Assembly: GCF_004004515.1 (NCBI RefSeq)
Contig: NZ_RXOL01000001.1
Coordinates: forward strand, 1,054,001 to 1,118,000
Length of the DNA stretch: 64,000 nucleotides
Origin: Croceicoccus ponticola
GTDB lineage: Bacteria > Pseudomonadota > Alphaproteobacteria > Sphingomonadales > Sphingomonadaceae
Reading direction: 5' to 3'
Shown: positions 8,192 to 17,036 of the stretch, piece after piece
Layout of the letters: the number at the start of each line of letters is the position of its first letter
How positions within the stretch are numbered: position 1 is the stretch's first letter
Notes under the pieces: generated by a model
Told to the model about the DNA's origin: nothing
Database searches by the model: none
Seen by the model: the letters and a program-made list of their open reading frames with translations, nothing else
Position numbers and translations under genes: made by a program

Positions 8192-9720
8192 TAACCCTTC
8201 CGCCCCGCCCGACAGCGATCGACGATCCGGAAGCTTTTCGCCGCACCGATTCGTTGAGCATGCTGGTCGGCACGATAACCCAGTTGCGCCGCGCGATCCT
8301 GCCCGTGGTCGCATTGTCGTTCGGTGCGTCGACGCGCGATGTTGGGACCGGCATCGTCCTAGCCGCCGCGTTGCTGGCCATATTCGTGCTGCCCCCGCTG
8401 GGCGCGTTCCTGCAATGGCATTTCACCCGCTATCGGACCGGCGCAGAGGATATCCGGATCGAGCGCGGCGTCCTGTCGCGCGAAGCCCGTTCTATCCCTT
8501 ATGAACGGATTCAGGACGTGAGCATGAGCGAGACGCTGTTTTCGCGCCTGTTCGGTCTGGTCGAAGTCCGGTTTGAAACCGGATCGGGCGGCAAGGACGA
8601 CCTGACCTTGTCCTACGTGACACGGCCCGAAGGCCAGCGCCTGCGCGATCTGGTGAGAGAGCGGCGCGACGACGTGCCCACAGGTGCTTGTTCGGGCGCG
8701 CAGGAAAGTGAAAGCGACAGCGAGGGCGTGCCCATCTTCACGATGGCCCTGCCGCGGGTGCTCCTGTCCGGTGTCTTCAGCTTCAGCCTCGTCATCTTCG
8801 CGGTTCTGTTCGCGATCGTCGACCAGTTCGATTTCCTCATGCCCTTCGACATCTGGGATAAGGATGTCTGGGAACAGCTTGCTTCAGAACAGGGCGCCCG
8901 CATCCAGTCGCTGGGCCGACTTGCGCAGTTCTGGGGCGCGCTCGTGGCGGTGATCATGCTCGTCCTCGTCGGCATCGCCAGCGGCGTGGCCAAGACGCTG
9001 CTGCGCGACTATGGCTTTCGGCTTGATCGCACGGCCAAGGGATTTCGCAGGCGGCGTGGATTGTTGAGCCGCACCGACGTCGTGATGCCCGCCCACCGGG
9101 TACAGGCCATCGCGACCGAAACTGGCGTGATCCGGCGCCTGTTCGGCTGGCATTCGCTGTCATTCGTCTCGCTTGCCAGTGACGGGGCAAAGGCTTCGCA
9201 CGAAGTCGCCCCTTTTGCCAAATTGAACGAAATAGCCCGCATCGCCGCCGAGGCTGGGATACCCCTGCCCGCAGATGGTATTGCATGGCATCGGACCAGC
9301 CCGCGCTTCTGGATCGATCGTGCGGCATTCTGGCTGCTTGCCGGAACCGTGGCGGCGATCGTCGCAACATGGTTGGGGCAACCGCTGTCCGCCGTTGCAA
9401 TCGTGTGCGTCGGACTGATCCTCGCCGGTCTTTCGTTACCGGGATACTTGCAGCACCGTCACGCGACCGAAGGTGGGCGCATCCAAGGGCGTGCGGGATT
9501 GCTGGCCCCGCATGTCATGATCGCGCCTCAAGTGCGGCTGCAATCTGCTGAACTGCGGCAAGGGCCGATCGCGCGCCTGCGCGGATATGCGGCGCTGCAC
9601 TTCGGGTTACCCGGCGGACGGCTCAGCTTTCGCGGGCTGCCGACGGACGAAGCGCTGGCCTTGCGCGCAGCGGTTCTCGCCCGGATCGATGCGGTCGACT
9701 ATTCCGACCTTCCGCGCTGA
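8188..9720 (+). CDS. PH domain-containing membrane protein, YdbT-like
   Basis: A 510-residue membrane protein that starts with GTG at 8188, overlapping the stop of the YdbS-like gene. Several transmembrane pairs alternate with repeated bPH2 domains. Each domain has a REARSIPYERIQDVSMSETLFSRLFGL-like pattern: one near residues 88-135, a second near 285-345 (VVMPAHRVQAIATETGVIRRLFGW), and a partial third near 430-500. The repeats indicate internal duplication of a single PH unit. Its stop abuts the soxR stop in the palindrome TGATCA. Confidence 0.82.
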   Translation: MITLPPRPTAIDDPEAFRRTDSLSMLVGTITQLRRAILPVVALSFGASTRDVGTGIVLAAALLAIFVLPPLGAFLQWHFTRYRTGAEDIRIERGVLSREARSIPYERIQDVSMSETLFSRLFGLVEVRFETGSGGKDDLTLSYVTRPEGQRLRDLVRERRDDVPTGACSGAQESESDSEGVPIFTMALPRVLLSGVFSFSLVIFAVLFAIVDQFDFLMPFDIWDKDVWEQLASEQGARIQSLGRLAQFWGALVAVIMLVLVGIASGVAKTLLRDYGFRLDRTAKGFRRRRGLLSRTDVVMPAHRVQAIATETGVIRRLFGWHSLSFVSLASDGAKASHEVAPFAKLNEIARIAAEAGIPLPADGIAWHRTSPRFWIDRAAFWLLAGTVAAIVATWLGQPLSAVAIVCVGLILAGLSLPGYLQHRHATEGGRIQGRAGLLAPHVMIAPQVRLQSAELRQGPIARLRGYAALHFGLPGGRLSFRGLPTDEALALRAAVLARIDAVDYSDLPR

Positions 9721-10161
9721 TCAGCCCAGCACGAAACGAGGTCCGCTCCCGCTCTCACCGGCTTCGTCGTTGGGATTGTAGAGGCGGCAGTTCTTCAGCG
9801 ACAGGCAACCGCAGCCGATGCATCCGTCCAACTTGGCCCGCGTGCGTTCAAGCAGTGCGATCTTAGCGTCCAACTGGCTGCGGATCGACCGGCTGACCTT
9901 TTCCCAGTCGTGCTTGGTTGGCGTCCGCCCCTGCGGCAGGCGGGCCAGTTCGGTTTCGATCTCGGCCAGCCCCAGCCCCAATTTCTGCGCAATCAGGATG
10001 AAGCTGATGCGCCGGATGTCAGACCGCAGGAACCGGCGCTGATTGCCTCCGCTTCGCAGCGATTCAATCAGTCCCTTTTGTTCGTAGAACCGGATCGCGG
10101 ACACCGAGACACCGGTACGTTCGGAAAGAGTTCCGATGGAAATCAACTGATTGCCGTTCAT
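9721..10161 (-). CDS. soxR: Redox-sensitive transcriptional activator SoxR
   Basis: A 146-residue MerR-family regulator. The N-terminal winged helix-turn-helix (IGTLSERTGVSVSAIRFYEQKGLI) is followed by a dimerisation helix and the [2Fe-2S] ligand cluster CIGCGCLSLKNC (C-x2-C-x-C-x5-C), the hallmark of SoxR. Oxidation of this cluster by redox-cycling compounds or nitric oxide switches on target promoters. I prefer the ATG at 10161, though GTG 10167 and TTG 10176 are in frame. It faces a VOC gene across a very strong SoxR box, which gives a direct target. No soxS is present, as is usual outside enterics. Confidence 0.95.
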   Translation of the reverse strand: MNGNQLISIGTLSERTGVSVSAIRFYEQKGLIESLRSGGNQRRFLRSDIRRISFILIAQKLGLGLAEIETELARLPQGRTPTKHDWEKVSRSIRSQLDAKIALLERTRAKLDGCIGCGCLSLKNCRLYNPNDEAGESGSGPRFVLG

Positions 10162-10195
10162 CTGCACGCCTTGCAACTGTACCGCCCAAATTGCT

Positions 10196-10226
10196 TGACC
10201 TCAAGTTAGCTTGAGGTTGTAGGATA
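10196..10226 (+). promoter_or_regulatory. SoxR-regulated promoter with 18-bp SoxR box
   Basis: A near-perfect dyad CCTCAAGTTAGCTTGAGG occupies 10200-10217; it differs at one central base from the E. coli soxS operator. It sits between a -35 TTGACC (10196-10201) and a -10 TAGGAT (10221-10226). The spacer is exactly 19 bp, the over-long spacing that MerR-family activators untwist. The promoter points at the VOC gene, whose ATG lies 75 bp beyond the -10. Confidence 0.9.
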
Positions 10227-10301
10227 GGGCAAGTGGTGATTCGGACGCTGGCGCGTCTGGATTGGCCACATCTTTGGAACCGCCCGCAACAGGAGCACGC
10301 A

Positions 10302-10679
10302 ATGACCGGCATAGCCCGCATTGAACACGTCAACATCTCCACTTCGGACGCGCCGCGCATGGCGCAACTGCTCGAACGGCTGTGCGGCTGGCAACGCCGG
10401 TGGGAGGGGCCTTCGCTGAACGGTGGGCACACGATCCACTTCGGCACGAAGGACCAATACATCGCGCTCTATACGCCGAAGGATGGCATCGCTGCGGGCT
10501 TCGACAAGGGATTGCCCCTCAATCACATCGGGATCGAGGTGGACGACATCGCCATGGCCGAAGCCACCATCGTCGCGGCTGGTCTGGAACCGTTCAACCA
10601 CGGCGATTACGCGCCCGGTAGGCGCTTCTACTTCTTCGACTGGGACGGCATCGAGTGGGAGGTCGTGAGCTATGGCTGA
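10302..10679 (+). CDS. VOC-family (glyoxalase-like) protein under SoxR control
   Basis: A 125-residue single vicinal-oxygen-chelate module built from two beta-alpha-beta-beta-beta units. Candidate metal ligands are His9 (IEHVNI), His75 (LNHIGIEV) and Glu120 (IEWEVV). The family includes glyoxalase I, dioxygenases and drug-binding resistance proteins, so the substrate cannot be read from sequence. The ATG at 10302 has an AGGAG ribosome-binding site. Because a SoxR promoter precedes it, a role in detoxifying or binding a redox-active compound is a reasonable inference. It is convergent with the SRAP gene. Confidence 0.85.
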   Translation: MTGIARIEHVNISTSDAPRMAQLLERLCGWQRRWEGPSLNGGHTIHFGTKDQYIALYTPKDGIAAGFDKGLPLNHIGIEVDDIAMAEATIVAAGLEPFNHGDYAPGRRFYFFDWDGIEWEVVSYG

Positions 10680-10705
10680 GCCGGCAACCATCCCGCCCGC
10701 AATGG

Positions 10706-11314
10706 TCAGGCCCGGCTGGCAGACCAGGCTTCGCCGGTATGTTGCACGCGCAGTCCGTGCGGCCAGGGCTGGCACAGCGACAGAGCTTCGTCACGATCAC
10801 TGGTTTCCACCCAGCGCCGCCGGTCCGCTGGCGTGAGGATCACCGGCATCCTGTCGTGCAAGTCGCCGATATCGACGCAGGCCTCTGTCATCACCATCGC
10901 ATAGCATGGTCCGAATTCGGCACTATTGCGCCACAGCCCGGCCACCGCGAAGACCGGCTGGTCGGGCACCGACAGCCAGCTTCGCGTCTTTGCACCCTGC
11001 GGTCCCGCCGCCTCGGCAAAGGCTTCGACCGGGATCAGGCAGCGACCGTGTTCGAACGAATGCCGCCAGAACGGCGATTCAAGCTTGTCGGCGCGGGCAT
11101 TGTTGACCGGCTTGGGTTTGAGCGGCTGCCCCTTTGCGCCCTTCAGCACGAGCGGAAAGCCCCATGTCATGCCGGACAGCTTGCCCCCGGCGGCCACCCA
11201 GCCGGGATAGCCGGGAAACACCTCTCCGCCCGCGTTGCTTGCAACCTGCGCCTCCACCCCGAACAGGCGGGCAACCTCGTCAGCCGCTTTCGTCATGCGG
11301 TAAAGGTTGCACAT
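10706..11314 (-). CDS. SOS response-associated peptidase (SRAP/YedK/HMCES family)
   Basis: A 202-residue SRAP protein. The chain begins Met-Cys-Asn-Leu, so removal of Met1 exposes the catalytic Cys2 that crosslinks to abasic sites in single-stranded DNA. Conserved elements follow: MTWGF, NARAD (about residue 72), the GRCLIPVEAFAE strand, AVAGLW and the HDRMPVIL motif with the catalytic His. It is slightly shorter than many homologues (about 220). The gene lies 6 bp after the ubiA stop on the same strand, so it is probably the second gene of that operon. Confidence 0.92.
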   Translation of the reverse strand: MCNLYRMTKAADEVARLFGVEAQVASNAGGEVFPGYPGWVAAGGKLSGMTWGFPLVLKGAKGQPLKPKPVNNARADKLESPFWRHSFEHGRCLIPVEAFAEAAGPQGAKTRSWLSVPDQPVFAVAGLWRNSAEFGPCYAMVMTEACVDIGDLHDRMPVILTPADRRRWVETSDRDEALSLCQPWPHGLRVQHTGEAWSASRA

Positions 11315-11320
11315 GGCCGG

Positions 11321-12229
11321 TCAGGATCCCGCGTTGCCGACGACAAAACAGGCCAGCGCCACCAGCAATCCGGTCGTGCGGTTGGCGCGAAATCGGGCCA
11401 ACGCATTGTCGCCGTCGTTGGGAACGAGCGTTGCGACCTGCCAAGCAAGATGGCCCGCAGCCGGGATCAGCGCGAGGAGCGCGACCCAGTCGCCGCGCAA
11501 AAGCCAGAACGCCACGGCCCATCCAGTTATGGCCAGCCCATAGAACGTCGCCACGCCCGCCTTGACATGTCCGCCCAGTGCCAGCGCGCTGGACCGCACT
11601 CCTACCAGCGCGTCGTCCTCCCGGTCTTGCAGCGCGTAAATCGTGTCGTAGCCGATGACCCAGCAGATCGCCCCTGCATAAAGCGCCGCCAGCACGGCCC
11701 AATCGGGTCGCCCGACCTCGACCCAGCCGACAAGCGCGCCCCAACTGAACACCATGCCCAGCCATGCCTGAGGCCACCAGGTGATGCGTTTCATCAGCGG
11801 ATAGCAGGCAACCGGCAACAAGCTGGCCAAGGCGACGACCTGTGCTTGCCAGCGCAATTGCAGCAGCACGGCAAGGCCGATCAGGCACAGCAGCAGCAGC
11901 CAGCCCCACGCAGCCTTTAGCGAAACAACGCCGCTGGCCAGCGGGCGGGCGGCAGTGCGGGCCACTTGCCTATCGAGATCGCGGTCGAGAATGTCGTTAT
12001 AAACGCAGCCAGCGCCGCGCATCGTGATGGAGCCGACCAGCAGCCACAGTACCAACCCCCACCGATCCGCACCGCCCGCAAGCCACACACCCCAGACGCA
12101 GGGCCAGAACAGCAGCCACCAGCCGATCGGCCGGTCAAGGCGGGCGAGCAAAGCAAAATGGCGCAAGCGGTCGGGCAGCCGGGCGACAAGCCCGCGATGT
12201 TCGCTGTCGGGAACGATGGCGTGGGTCAT
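11321..12229 (-). CDS. ubiA: 4-hydroxybenzoate polyprenyltransferase UbiA
   Basis: A 302-residue polytopic inner-membrane prenyltransferase that attaches the polyprenyl tail to 4-hydroxybenzoate in ubiquinone synthesis. The two Asp-rich Mg-diphosphate motifs are visible: YNDILDRDLDRQV (about 98-110) and YDTIYALQDREDD (about 200-212). Roughly eight hydrophobic helices surround them. The start ATG at 12229 faces rsmE across a 185-bp spacer. The SRAP peptidase gene follows 6 bp downstream. Confidence 0.95.
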   Translation of the reverse strand: MTHAIVPDSEHRGLVARLPDRLRHFALLARLDRPIGWWLLFWPCVWGVWLAGGADRWGLVLWLLVGSITMRGAGCVYNDILDRDLDRQVARTAARPLASGVVSLKAAWGWLLLLCLIGLAVLLQLRWQAQVVALASLLPVACYPLMKRITWWPQAWLGMVFSWGALVGWVEVGRPDWAVLAALYAGAICWVIGYDTIYALQDREDDALVGVRSSALALGGHVKAGVATFYGLAITGWAVAFWLLRGDWVALLALIPAAGHLAWQVATLVPNDGDNALARFRANRTTGLLVALACFVVGNAGS

Positions 12230-12381
12230 GGCCCCGATCTAACCATTCGGGCGACGATAGGCCAGCCGTTCAAAGGCCGTCACTGGCGGCGCGAAGCCGA
12301 AACGATTATGGGGCGATTTATGATTATCGCCGCAGCTGAACTATGGCAGGGGCCAGCCTGCATCGCTCCGAAAAACCTTAG

Positions 12382-12409
12382 GGCACGCGCCACCCGAATG
12401 GCGCGTGCC
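12382..12409 (+). promoter_or_regulatory. Perfect hairpin immediately upstream of rsmE start
   Basis: An 11-bp perfect inverted repeat (GGCACGCGCCA, 12382-12392, with TGGCGCGTGCC, 12399-12409) encloses the 6-nt loop CCCGAA. It ends 5 nt before the rsmE ATG, where the Shine-Dalgarno sequence should be. No T-tract follows, so it is not a standard intrinsic terminator. A translational control or attenuation role is inference. Confidence 0.6.
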
Positions 12410-12414
12410 GTCTG

Positions 12415-13179
12415 ATGCCCGCTACCCCCGCATGGCCCCCGCGCAGTGCACCGCGGCTGTTCGTGTCGCCCCCCTTGGCGCAGGGCGAACAACGCGTGCT
12501 GGAAGGGCCGCAGGCACATTACCTGTCGCGCGTCATGCGCATGGCACCGGGCGACGCCGTGATCCTGTGCGACGATGCCACTGGCGAATGGGCAGCGCGC
12601 GTCGTTACCGCGGGCAAGCGCGAGGTCGTGCTGGATGTCGCCGAACGCCTGCGCCCGCGTGAGGACGTGCCCGATTTCACGCTGTGCCCCGCGCTGTTGA
12701 AGAAACCGCGTTTCGACCAGGTGCTGGAAAAAGCGACCGAGCTTGGCGTCGCGCGTATTCGTCCCGTCATCACGCACCGTTGCGTCGCTGATTCGCTGAA
12801 TTTGGAACGTGCGCGCACGGTTCTGAGCGAAGCAGCCGAACAATGCGCGAGGACCGCGTTGCCCGAACTGTTCGAGCCAGTCACCCTGCCGCGATTGTTG
12901 CGCGACTGGCCCAAGGATGCGGTGTTGTGGTTTGCCGACGAACAGGGCGATGCGCCGTCCGCCGCAGCCGCCTTTGCCGAGCGTCACCTGTCGGCCGGCA
13001 TGCTGATCGGTCCCGAAGGTGGGTTCGACGACGGTGAGCGCGCGGAAGTTCGCGAATTCGTTCAGGCGCGCCCGGTCTCGCTCGGCCCGCGCATCCTGCG
13101 CGCGGAAACCGCGGCGATTGCCGCCACCGCCGTCTGGATGGCCGCGATGGGTGACTGGACGGCTGCCGATGACCGCTAA
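12415..13179 (+). CDS. rsmE: 16S rRNA (uracil-1498-N3)-methyltransferase RsmE
   Basis: A 254-residue SPOUT-class methyltransferase that modifies U1498 of 16S rRNA. An N-terminal PUA-like RNA-binding domain (about 14-75, HYLSRVMRMAPGD) precedes the trefoil-knot catalytic domain. The latter carries KKPRFDQVLEKATELGV, EAAEQCAR, the SAM-binding IGPEGGFDDGE and the knot SLGPRILRAETAA. The ATG at 12415 is the only in-frame start before the conserved PRLFV, yet it has no recognisable Shine-Dalgarno. A perfect hairpin sits directly upstream instead. gshA follows 58 bp downstream. Confidence 0.94.
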   Translation: MPATPAWPPRSAPRLFVSPPLAQGEQRVLEGPQAHYLSRVMRMAPGDAVILCDDATGEWAARVVTAGKREVVLDVAERLRPREDVPDFTLCPALLKKPRFDQVLEKATELGVARIRPVITHRCVADSLNLERARTVLSEAAEQCARTALPELFEPVTLPRLLRDWPKDAVLWFADEQGDAPSAAAAFAERHLSAGMLIGPEGGFDDGERAEVREFVQARPVSLGPRILRAETAAIAATAVWMAAMGDWTAADDR

Positions 13180-13237
13180 AATATGCGGTCCCAAAATTCG
13201 CTAGCGTCGGCGATCCGACCGGCCTAACGCGCGGCAC

Positions 13238-14611
13238 ATGAGCACGCGTACACAGTCGTCGAAAAGCGACCCCGTAATCGAAAGCCGCGACCAGCTCGTG
13301 GCCCCGATGGTCAAGGGCGAAAAGCCCGTCAGGCAATGGCGTATCGGCACCGAACATGAAAAGTTCGTCTACGCCAAAAGCGACTACCACGCACCCAGCT
13401 ACGACGAGCCTGGCGGCATCCGCGACATCCTGATGGCGATGACCGAATACGGTTGGCAGCCGGTGGAGGAAAACGGGAACGTCATCGCCATGTCGGGGCC
13501 GGACGGCACGGTCAGCCTCGAACCTGCGGGACAGCTGGAATTGTCCGGCGCGCCACTGGTCAACCTGCACCAGACTTGCGCCGAAACCGGCCGCCATCTC
13601 ACGCAGGTAAAGGCCATCGGCGAGAAATTCGGCATCGGCTTCATGGGTGCGGGCATGTGGCCCGACAAGACACGCCAAGAACTGCCGATGATGCCCAAGG
13701 GCCGCTATGGCATCATGAGCCGGTACATGCCCACGGTTGGCAACCTTGGCCTCGACATGATGCTGCGCACCTGCACGATCCAGGTGAACCTCGATTATTC
13801 GAGCGAGCCGGACATGGTGCAAAAGTTCCGCGTCGGCCTCGCGCTCCAGCCGCTGGCCACCGCGCTGTTCGCCAATTCGCCATTTACCGAGGGCAAGCCG
13901 AACGGCTTTCTTTCGTATCGCAGCCATATCTGGTCGGATACCGACCCCGACCGGACAGGCATGTTGCCCTTCGTTTTCGAAGAAGGTTTCGGATACGAAC
14001 GATACATCGAATACATGCTCGACGTACCGATGTACTTCGTGTTCCGCGACGGGAAATACATCGATGCCGCGGGCCAGTCGTTCCGTGACTTCATGAAGGG
14101 CCAACTGCCCGCGCTACCCGGTGAACTTCCGCTCGAAAGCGACTGGATCGACCATTTGTCGACCGCCTTTCCGGAAGTCAGACTGAAAAGCTTCCTCGAA
14201 ATGCGCGGCGCCGATGGCGGGCCGTGGAACCGCATTTGCGCCCTTCCCGCATTCTGGGTAGGCCTGCTCTATGATCAGACTGCGCTCGACGCGGCGTGGG
14301 ACCTGGTCAAGGACTGGGACATGGCCGGGCGCGAAACCCTGCGCGAAATGGTGCCGGAACTGGGCCTGAGGGCGCCAACCCCGGGCGGCGGAACGTTGCA
14401 GGACATCGCGGGCGAAGTGCTGAAGATCGCGCGATCGGGACTGGCCGCGCGTGCACAGCTCAATTCCATCGGTGACGACGAAACCGGTTTCCTCGCCCCA
14501 TTGCAGGAAATAGTGGCCGCCGGGAAAACGCCGGCCGAAGTCTGCCTCGACCATTATTACGGCGACTGGAACAAAGACGTCCGCAACATGTACGCGGTGA
14601 AAAGCTTCTGA
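13238..14611 (+). CDS. gshA: Glutamate--cysteine ligase, plant/alphaproteobacterial type
   Basis: A 457-residue ATP-dependent ligase that makes gamma-glutamylcysteine, the first step of glutathione synthesis. Diagnostic motifs include RIGTEHEKF (about 35-43), SLEPAGQLELSGAP (about 93-106), MPKGRYGIMSRYMP and MLRTCTIQVNLDY. This family resembles the plant enzyme and differs from E. coli GshA. The ATG at 13238 lacks a strong ribosome-binding site. The gene ends before a GC-rich hairpin. Confidence 0.95.
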   Translation: MSTRTQSSKSDPVIESRDQLVAPMVKGEKPVRQWRIGTEHEKFVYAKSDYHAPSYDEPGGIRDILMAMTEYGWQPVEENGNVIAMSGPDGTVSLEPAGQLELSGAPLVNLHQTCAETGRHLTQVKAIGEKFGIGFMGAGMWPDKTRQELPMMPKGRYGIMSRYMPTVGNLGLDMMLRTCTIQVNLDYSSEPDMVQKFRVGLALQPLATALFANSPFTEGKPNGFLSYRSHIWSDTDPDRTGMLPFVFEEGFGYERYIEYMLDVPMYFVFRDGKYIDAAGQSFRDFMKGQLPALPGELPLESDWIDHLSTAFPEVRLKSFLEMRGADGGPWNRICALPAFWVGLLYDQTALDAAWDLVKDWDMAGRETLREMVPELGLRAPTPGGGTLQDIAGEVLKIARSGLAARAQLNSIGDDETGFLAPLQEIVAAGKTPAEVCLDHYYGDWNKDVRNMYAVKSF

Positions 14612-14617
14612 CGAATA

Positions 14618-14650
14618 CGGGGCGAAAGGCGCGTTTCGCCTTCCGCCCCG
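14618..14650. terminator. GC-rich hairpin between gshA and bamB ends
   Basis: Nested inverted repeats follow the gshA stop: GGCGAAA (14621-14627) pairs with TTTCGCC (14634-14640), or alternatively CGGGGCG (14618-14624) with CGCCCCG (14644-14650). The convergent bamB gene ends about 60 bp away, so the element could stop transcription from either side. No long T-tract is present, hence the modest confidence. Confidence 0.45.
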
Positions 14651-14713
14651 CGATAGCACTTTTGGCTATGGTGACGAGGCGGAGCTGATCGCCCCGCCCC
14701 GCCGACTTATCGC

Positions 14714-16075
14714 TTACCTCCAGGCCGTGATCCGGCCCGAATCGTCCAGCACGTACAGGGTATTGTTGGCCACGACCGGCGCAAGGCTGACCGCTTTGCC
14801 AAGATCGGTAAACGGCGTCGCCGTCCCGCTGGCCGCATCGACCGCATAGACGTCGCCATTCGTGTTCGTCAGCCACAGCCGATCACCCGCCAGAACAGGT
14901 CCGGACCAGAACAGTTCGCCCTTTTCGTCTTCCACGTCGCGATACTTGGGCAGTTCCGCTATCCACCGGATACGGCCCGAACTGCGCGCGATGGCCAGAA
15001 CTTGCGAATCGTCGGTCAGCACGAAGATCCACTCTCCCCCCACCGCGGGCGTCGAGATGCCGGCGATGTTGAGTTCCCAGATGCGCTGACCGGTGACCAG
15101 TTCATAAGCTGCCATGCGGCCGCCCTGACCCAGCGCATAGACCGCGCCGCCGTCGATGATCGGGTCGGCGTCGACATCGGTCAGCGTACCGACAGAGGTC
15201 GAAATGCTGGTCCGCGCAAGCGCGTCGGCCCAAAGGTTCCGGCCGTTCTCGTAACGATATGCGATAAGTTCGCCCGAACTGAACCCGGCAATGACCGTGC
15301 CTTGCGCCGCTGCCGGGGCCGCGACACCGAACACGCCCGACTGCCCCTGAGAGCCTGCCTCGGTCCACTGAGTGGCGCCATTGGCGATGTCGAGCGACAC
15401 GACCTTGTTGTCCTGCGTCATCACGTAAAGCGCGCCAAACGCGATGGTGGGCGATCCGCGCAAGGGTCCGGGAAGCTGGACTTGCCACAGTTCCGCACCG
15501 GTTGCCGCGTCCACTGCCGCGACAAGGCCGGTGCCGGTGGTGACGTACAGCTTGCCGTCGGCAAAGCTGGCGCCGCCGCCGAAGACCGAGCTGGCGCCGT
15601 CCCCCTTGATCCTTAACGAACGTTCCCAGACGCGCGCGCCATTCTGTTCGGCGAAGGCGTGCACTACGCCCGCAGTATCGAAGGCATAGACGCGGCCCCC
15701 ACCGATGACAGGCGCTGCGGCCAGCCGCTGCTTGTCGCTCGATCCCGCAATCGATGCCGTCCATGCGCGTACCGGGGTTGCCGCGAGCGACAGGTGGCCA
15801 TAACTTTTCGAAGCCGCGCCGCCGGCCTGAGCCCATTCGGCATTGACCTGCTGCGCCGGCAGAATGACGGGCACCGCGGCCAAGGCCGGATCGATCTCCA
15901 CCCCGGTCGCCACCTTGGAAAGGATGGGCACGCGATCGCCAAGCGTCGGCGTCTTTTCGGGGCCGTCGCCCTTCAGCGCGCCGCAGCCCGACAGCATGGC
16001 TGCCAATGCGGCGGCCGCAACTGCCGTGCGCAGGATGCCCCCGCGCGAAACCCGGTCATGCTTCATCTGGATCAT
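14714..16075 (-). CDS. bamB: Outer membrane assembly lipoprotein BamB (PQQ-like beta-propeller)
   Basis: A 453-residue lipoprotein of the BAM complex, which inserts beta-barrel proteins into the outer membrane. The lipobox LSGC places the lipidated Cys near residue 31. The rest is a run of PQQ-like propeller blades with repeated GRVYAFDTAGVVHAF, GKLYVTTGTGLVAAVDAATG and GDVYAVDAASG patterns, enough for an eight-bladed propeller. The first Met or the Met three codons later may be the start. It follows the YfgM-like gene by 5 bp. In many proteobacteria der (engA) comes next, but here the convergent gshA occupies that place. Confidence 0.9.
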   Translation of the reverse strand: MIQMKHDRVSRGGILRTAVAAAALAAMLSGCGALKGDGPEKTPTLGDRVPILSKVATGVEIDPALAAVPVILPAQQVNAEWAQAGGAASKSYGHLSLAATPVRAWTASIAGSSDKQRLAAAPVIGGGRVYAFDTAGVVHAFAEQNGARVWERSLRIKGDGASSVFGGGASFADGKLYVTTGTGLVAAVDAATGAELWQVQLPGPLRGSPTIAFGALYVMTQDNKVVSLDIANGATQWTEAGSQGQSGVFGVAAPAAAQGTVIAGFSSGELIAYRYENGRNLWADALARTSISTSVGTLTDVDADPIIDGGAVYALGQGGRMAAYELVTGQRIWELNIAGISTPAVGGEWIFVLTDDSQVLAIARSSGRIRWIAELPKYRDVEDEKGELFWSGPVLAGDRLWLTNTNGDVYAVDAASGTATPFTDLGKAVSLAPVVANNTLYVLDDSGRITAWR

Positions 16076-16080
16076 GCTCC

Positions 16081-16890
16081 TTATTGCCCGGTCGGTTGCA
16101 CAGCTTGCTGCTGTGCGGACTGCCGGGCAGCGCTGTTGCGCTCTATCTGTTCCATTAATTCCTCGACGTCGTCGATGGCGTCGGTACCCAGCAACCCGGC
16201 GATCTGCCGCGCCCGTGCGCGCAGAGCCTCTGGTGCTTTTTCGTCGCGCGAGATTTCCGCGAACAAGGGACCGGCAAGGTCCGTTTTACCTTGTTCGATA
16301 TAGGCCATGCCGACCATCTCGCCGGCGCTGGCGAAAAATGCCTTGCCCGGAACGGCCAGCGGCTTGAGCTTGGCAATCACGTCGGCGGACTTCATGGTGT
16401 CGTATTGCAAGGACACGAGCCGGACGGTCGCAAGGTCGCGCATGGGTTGCGGCGCATCGGCATCGGCGGCGATGGCGGCGTAAAGCTTCGCCGCCTTGTC
16501 CGCTTCGCCCTTGCCCTGCGCGATCCCCGCCTGCAGCAATTGCGCGGGAACGCGCGTCCCGGCAAACTCGCTCGACGCGAGCGGCGCGATCTTGGTCAGC
16601 GCGGCGTCGGGCTGGTTCGCTTCAAGCCGGTCTACGGCAAGCGTCAGTTCGACGGCATCAGCCTCCGCCCTGGCGTGTTGCTGCGACTGCCAGAACAGGT
16701 ACCCACCCAGCCCGGCAATGCCCAGCACGACCGCAATGGCCAGCGGGATGCCGAAACGGCGGGCCGCGGTCGCCATCTGGTCCTGGCGGACGGCTTCGTC
16801 CACCTCGCGCAAAAAGACGTCCTGCCGCGCTTCGTCCTGCACGGCTTTCTTGTCAGCGGGGGTGATCGAATTATCGGGGCGAAGCGCCAA
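16081..16890 (-). CDS. YfgM-like tetratricopeptide membrane protein
   Basis: About 269 residues. A charged cytoplasmic N-terminus (FLREVDEAVRQDQ) is followed by one transmembrane helix near 50-70 (IPLAIAVVLGIAGLGGYLFW), then an Ala-rich helical-repeat domain outside. This is the layout of YfgM, a periplasmic chaperone-network and Sec-associated protein. Gene order with bamB is conserved widely and supports the call. The ATG at the upstream frame end lacks homology; I chose TTG at 16890, which reproduces the usual short MALxP-type N-terminus and follows a GGAAAGG site. Confidence 0.78.
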   Translation of the reverse strand: MALRPDNSITPADKKAVQDEARQDVFLREVDEAVRQDQMATAARRFGIPLAIAVVLGIAGLGGYLFWQSQQHARAEADAVELTLAVDRLEANQPDAALTKIAPLASSEFAGTRVPAQLLQAGIAQGKGEADKAAKLYAAIAADADAPQPMRDLATVRLVSLQYDTMKSADVIAKLKPLAVPGKAFFASAGEMVGMAYIEQGKTDLAGPLFAEISRDEKAPEALRARARQIAGLLGTDAIDDVEELMEQIERNSAARQSAQQQAVQPTGQ

Positions 16891-17036
16891 GGAGCGGCCT
16901 TTCCGGCAAAGAAGGTTCGTAAACGCGTGCGGTTTAGGGGCGGAAAAGCACCTTTTCAACGGCAAAGCCCGCAGTACGGGAAAGACATCCCCCGCCATCA
17001 AGCAAATCGCGCGTTAACCGTGGCTGAAAGCGCGGC

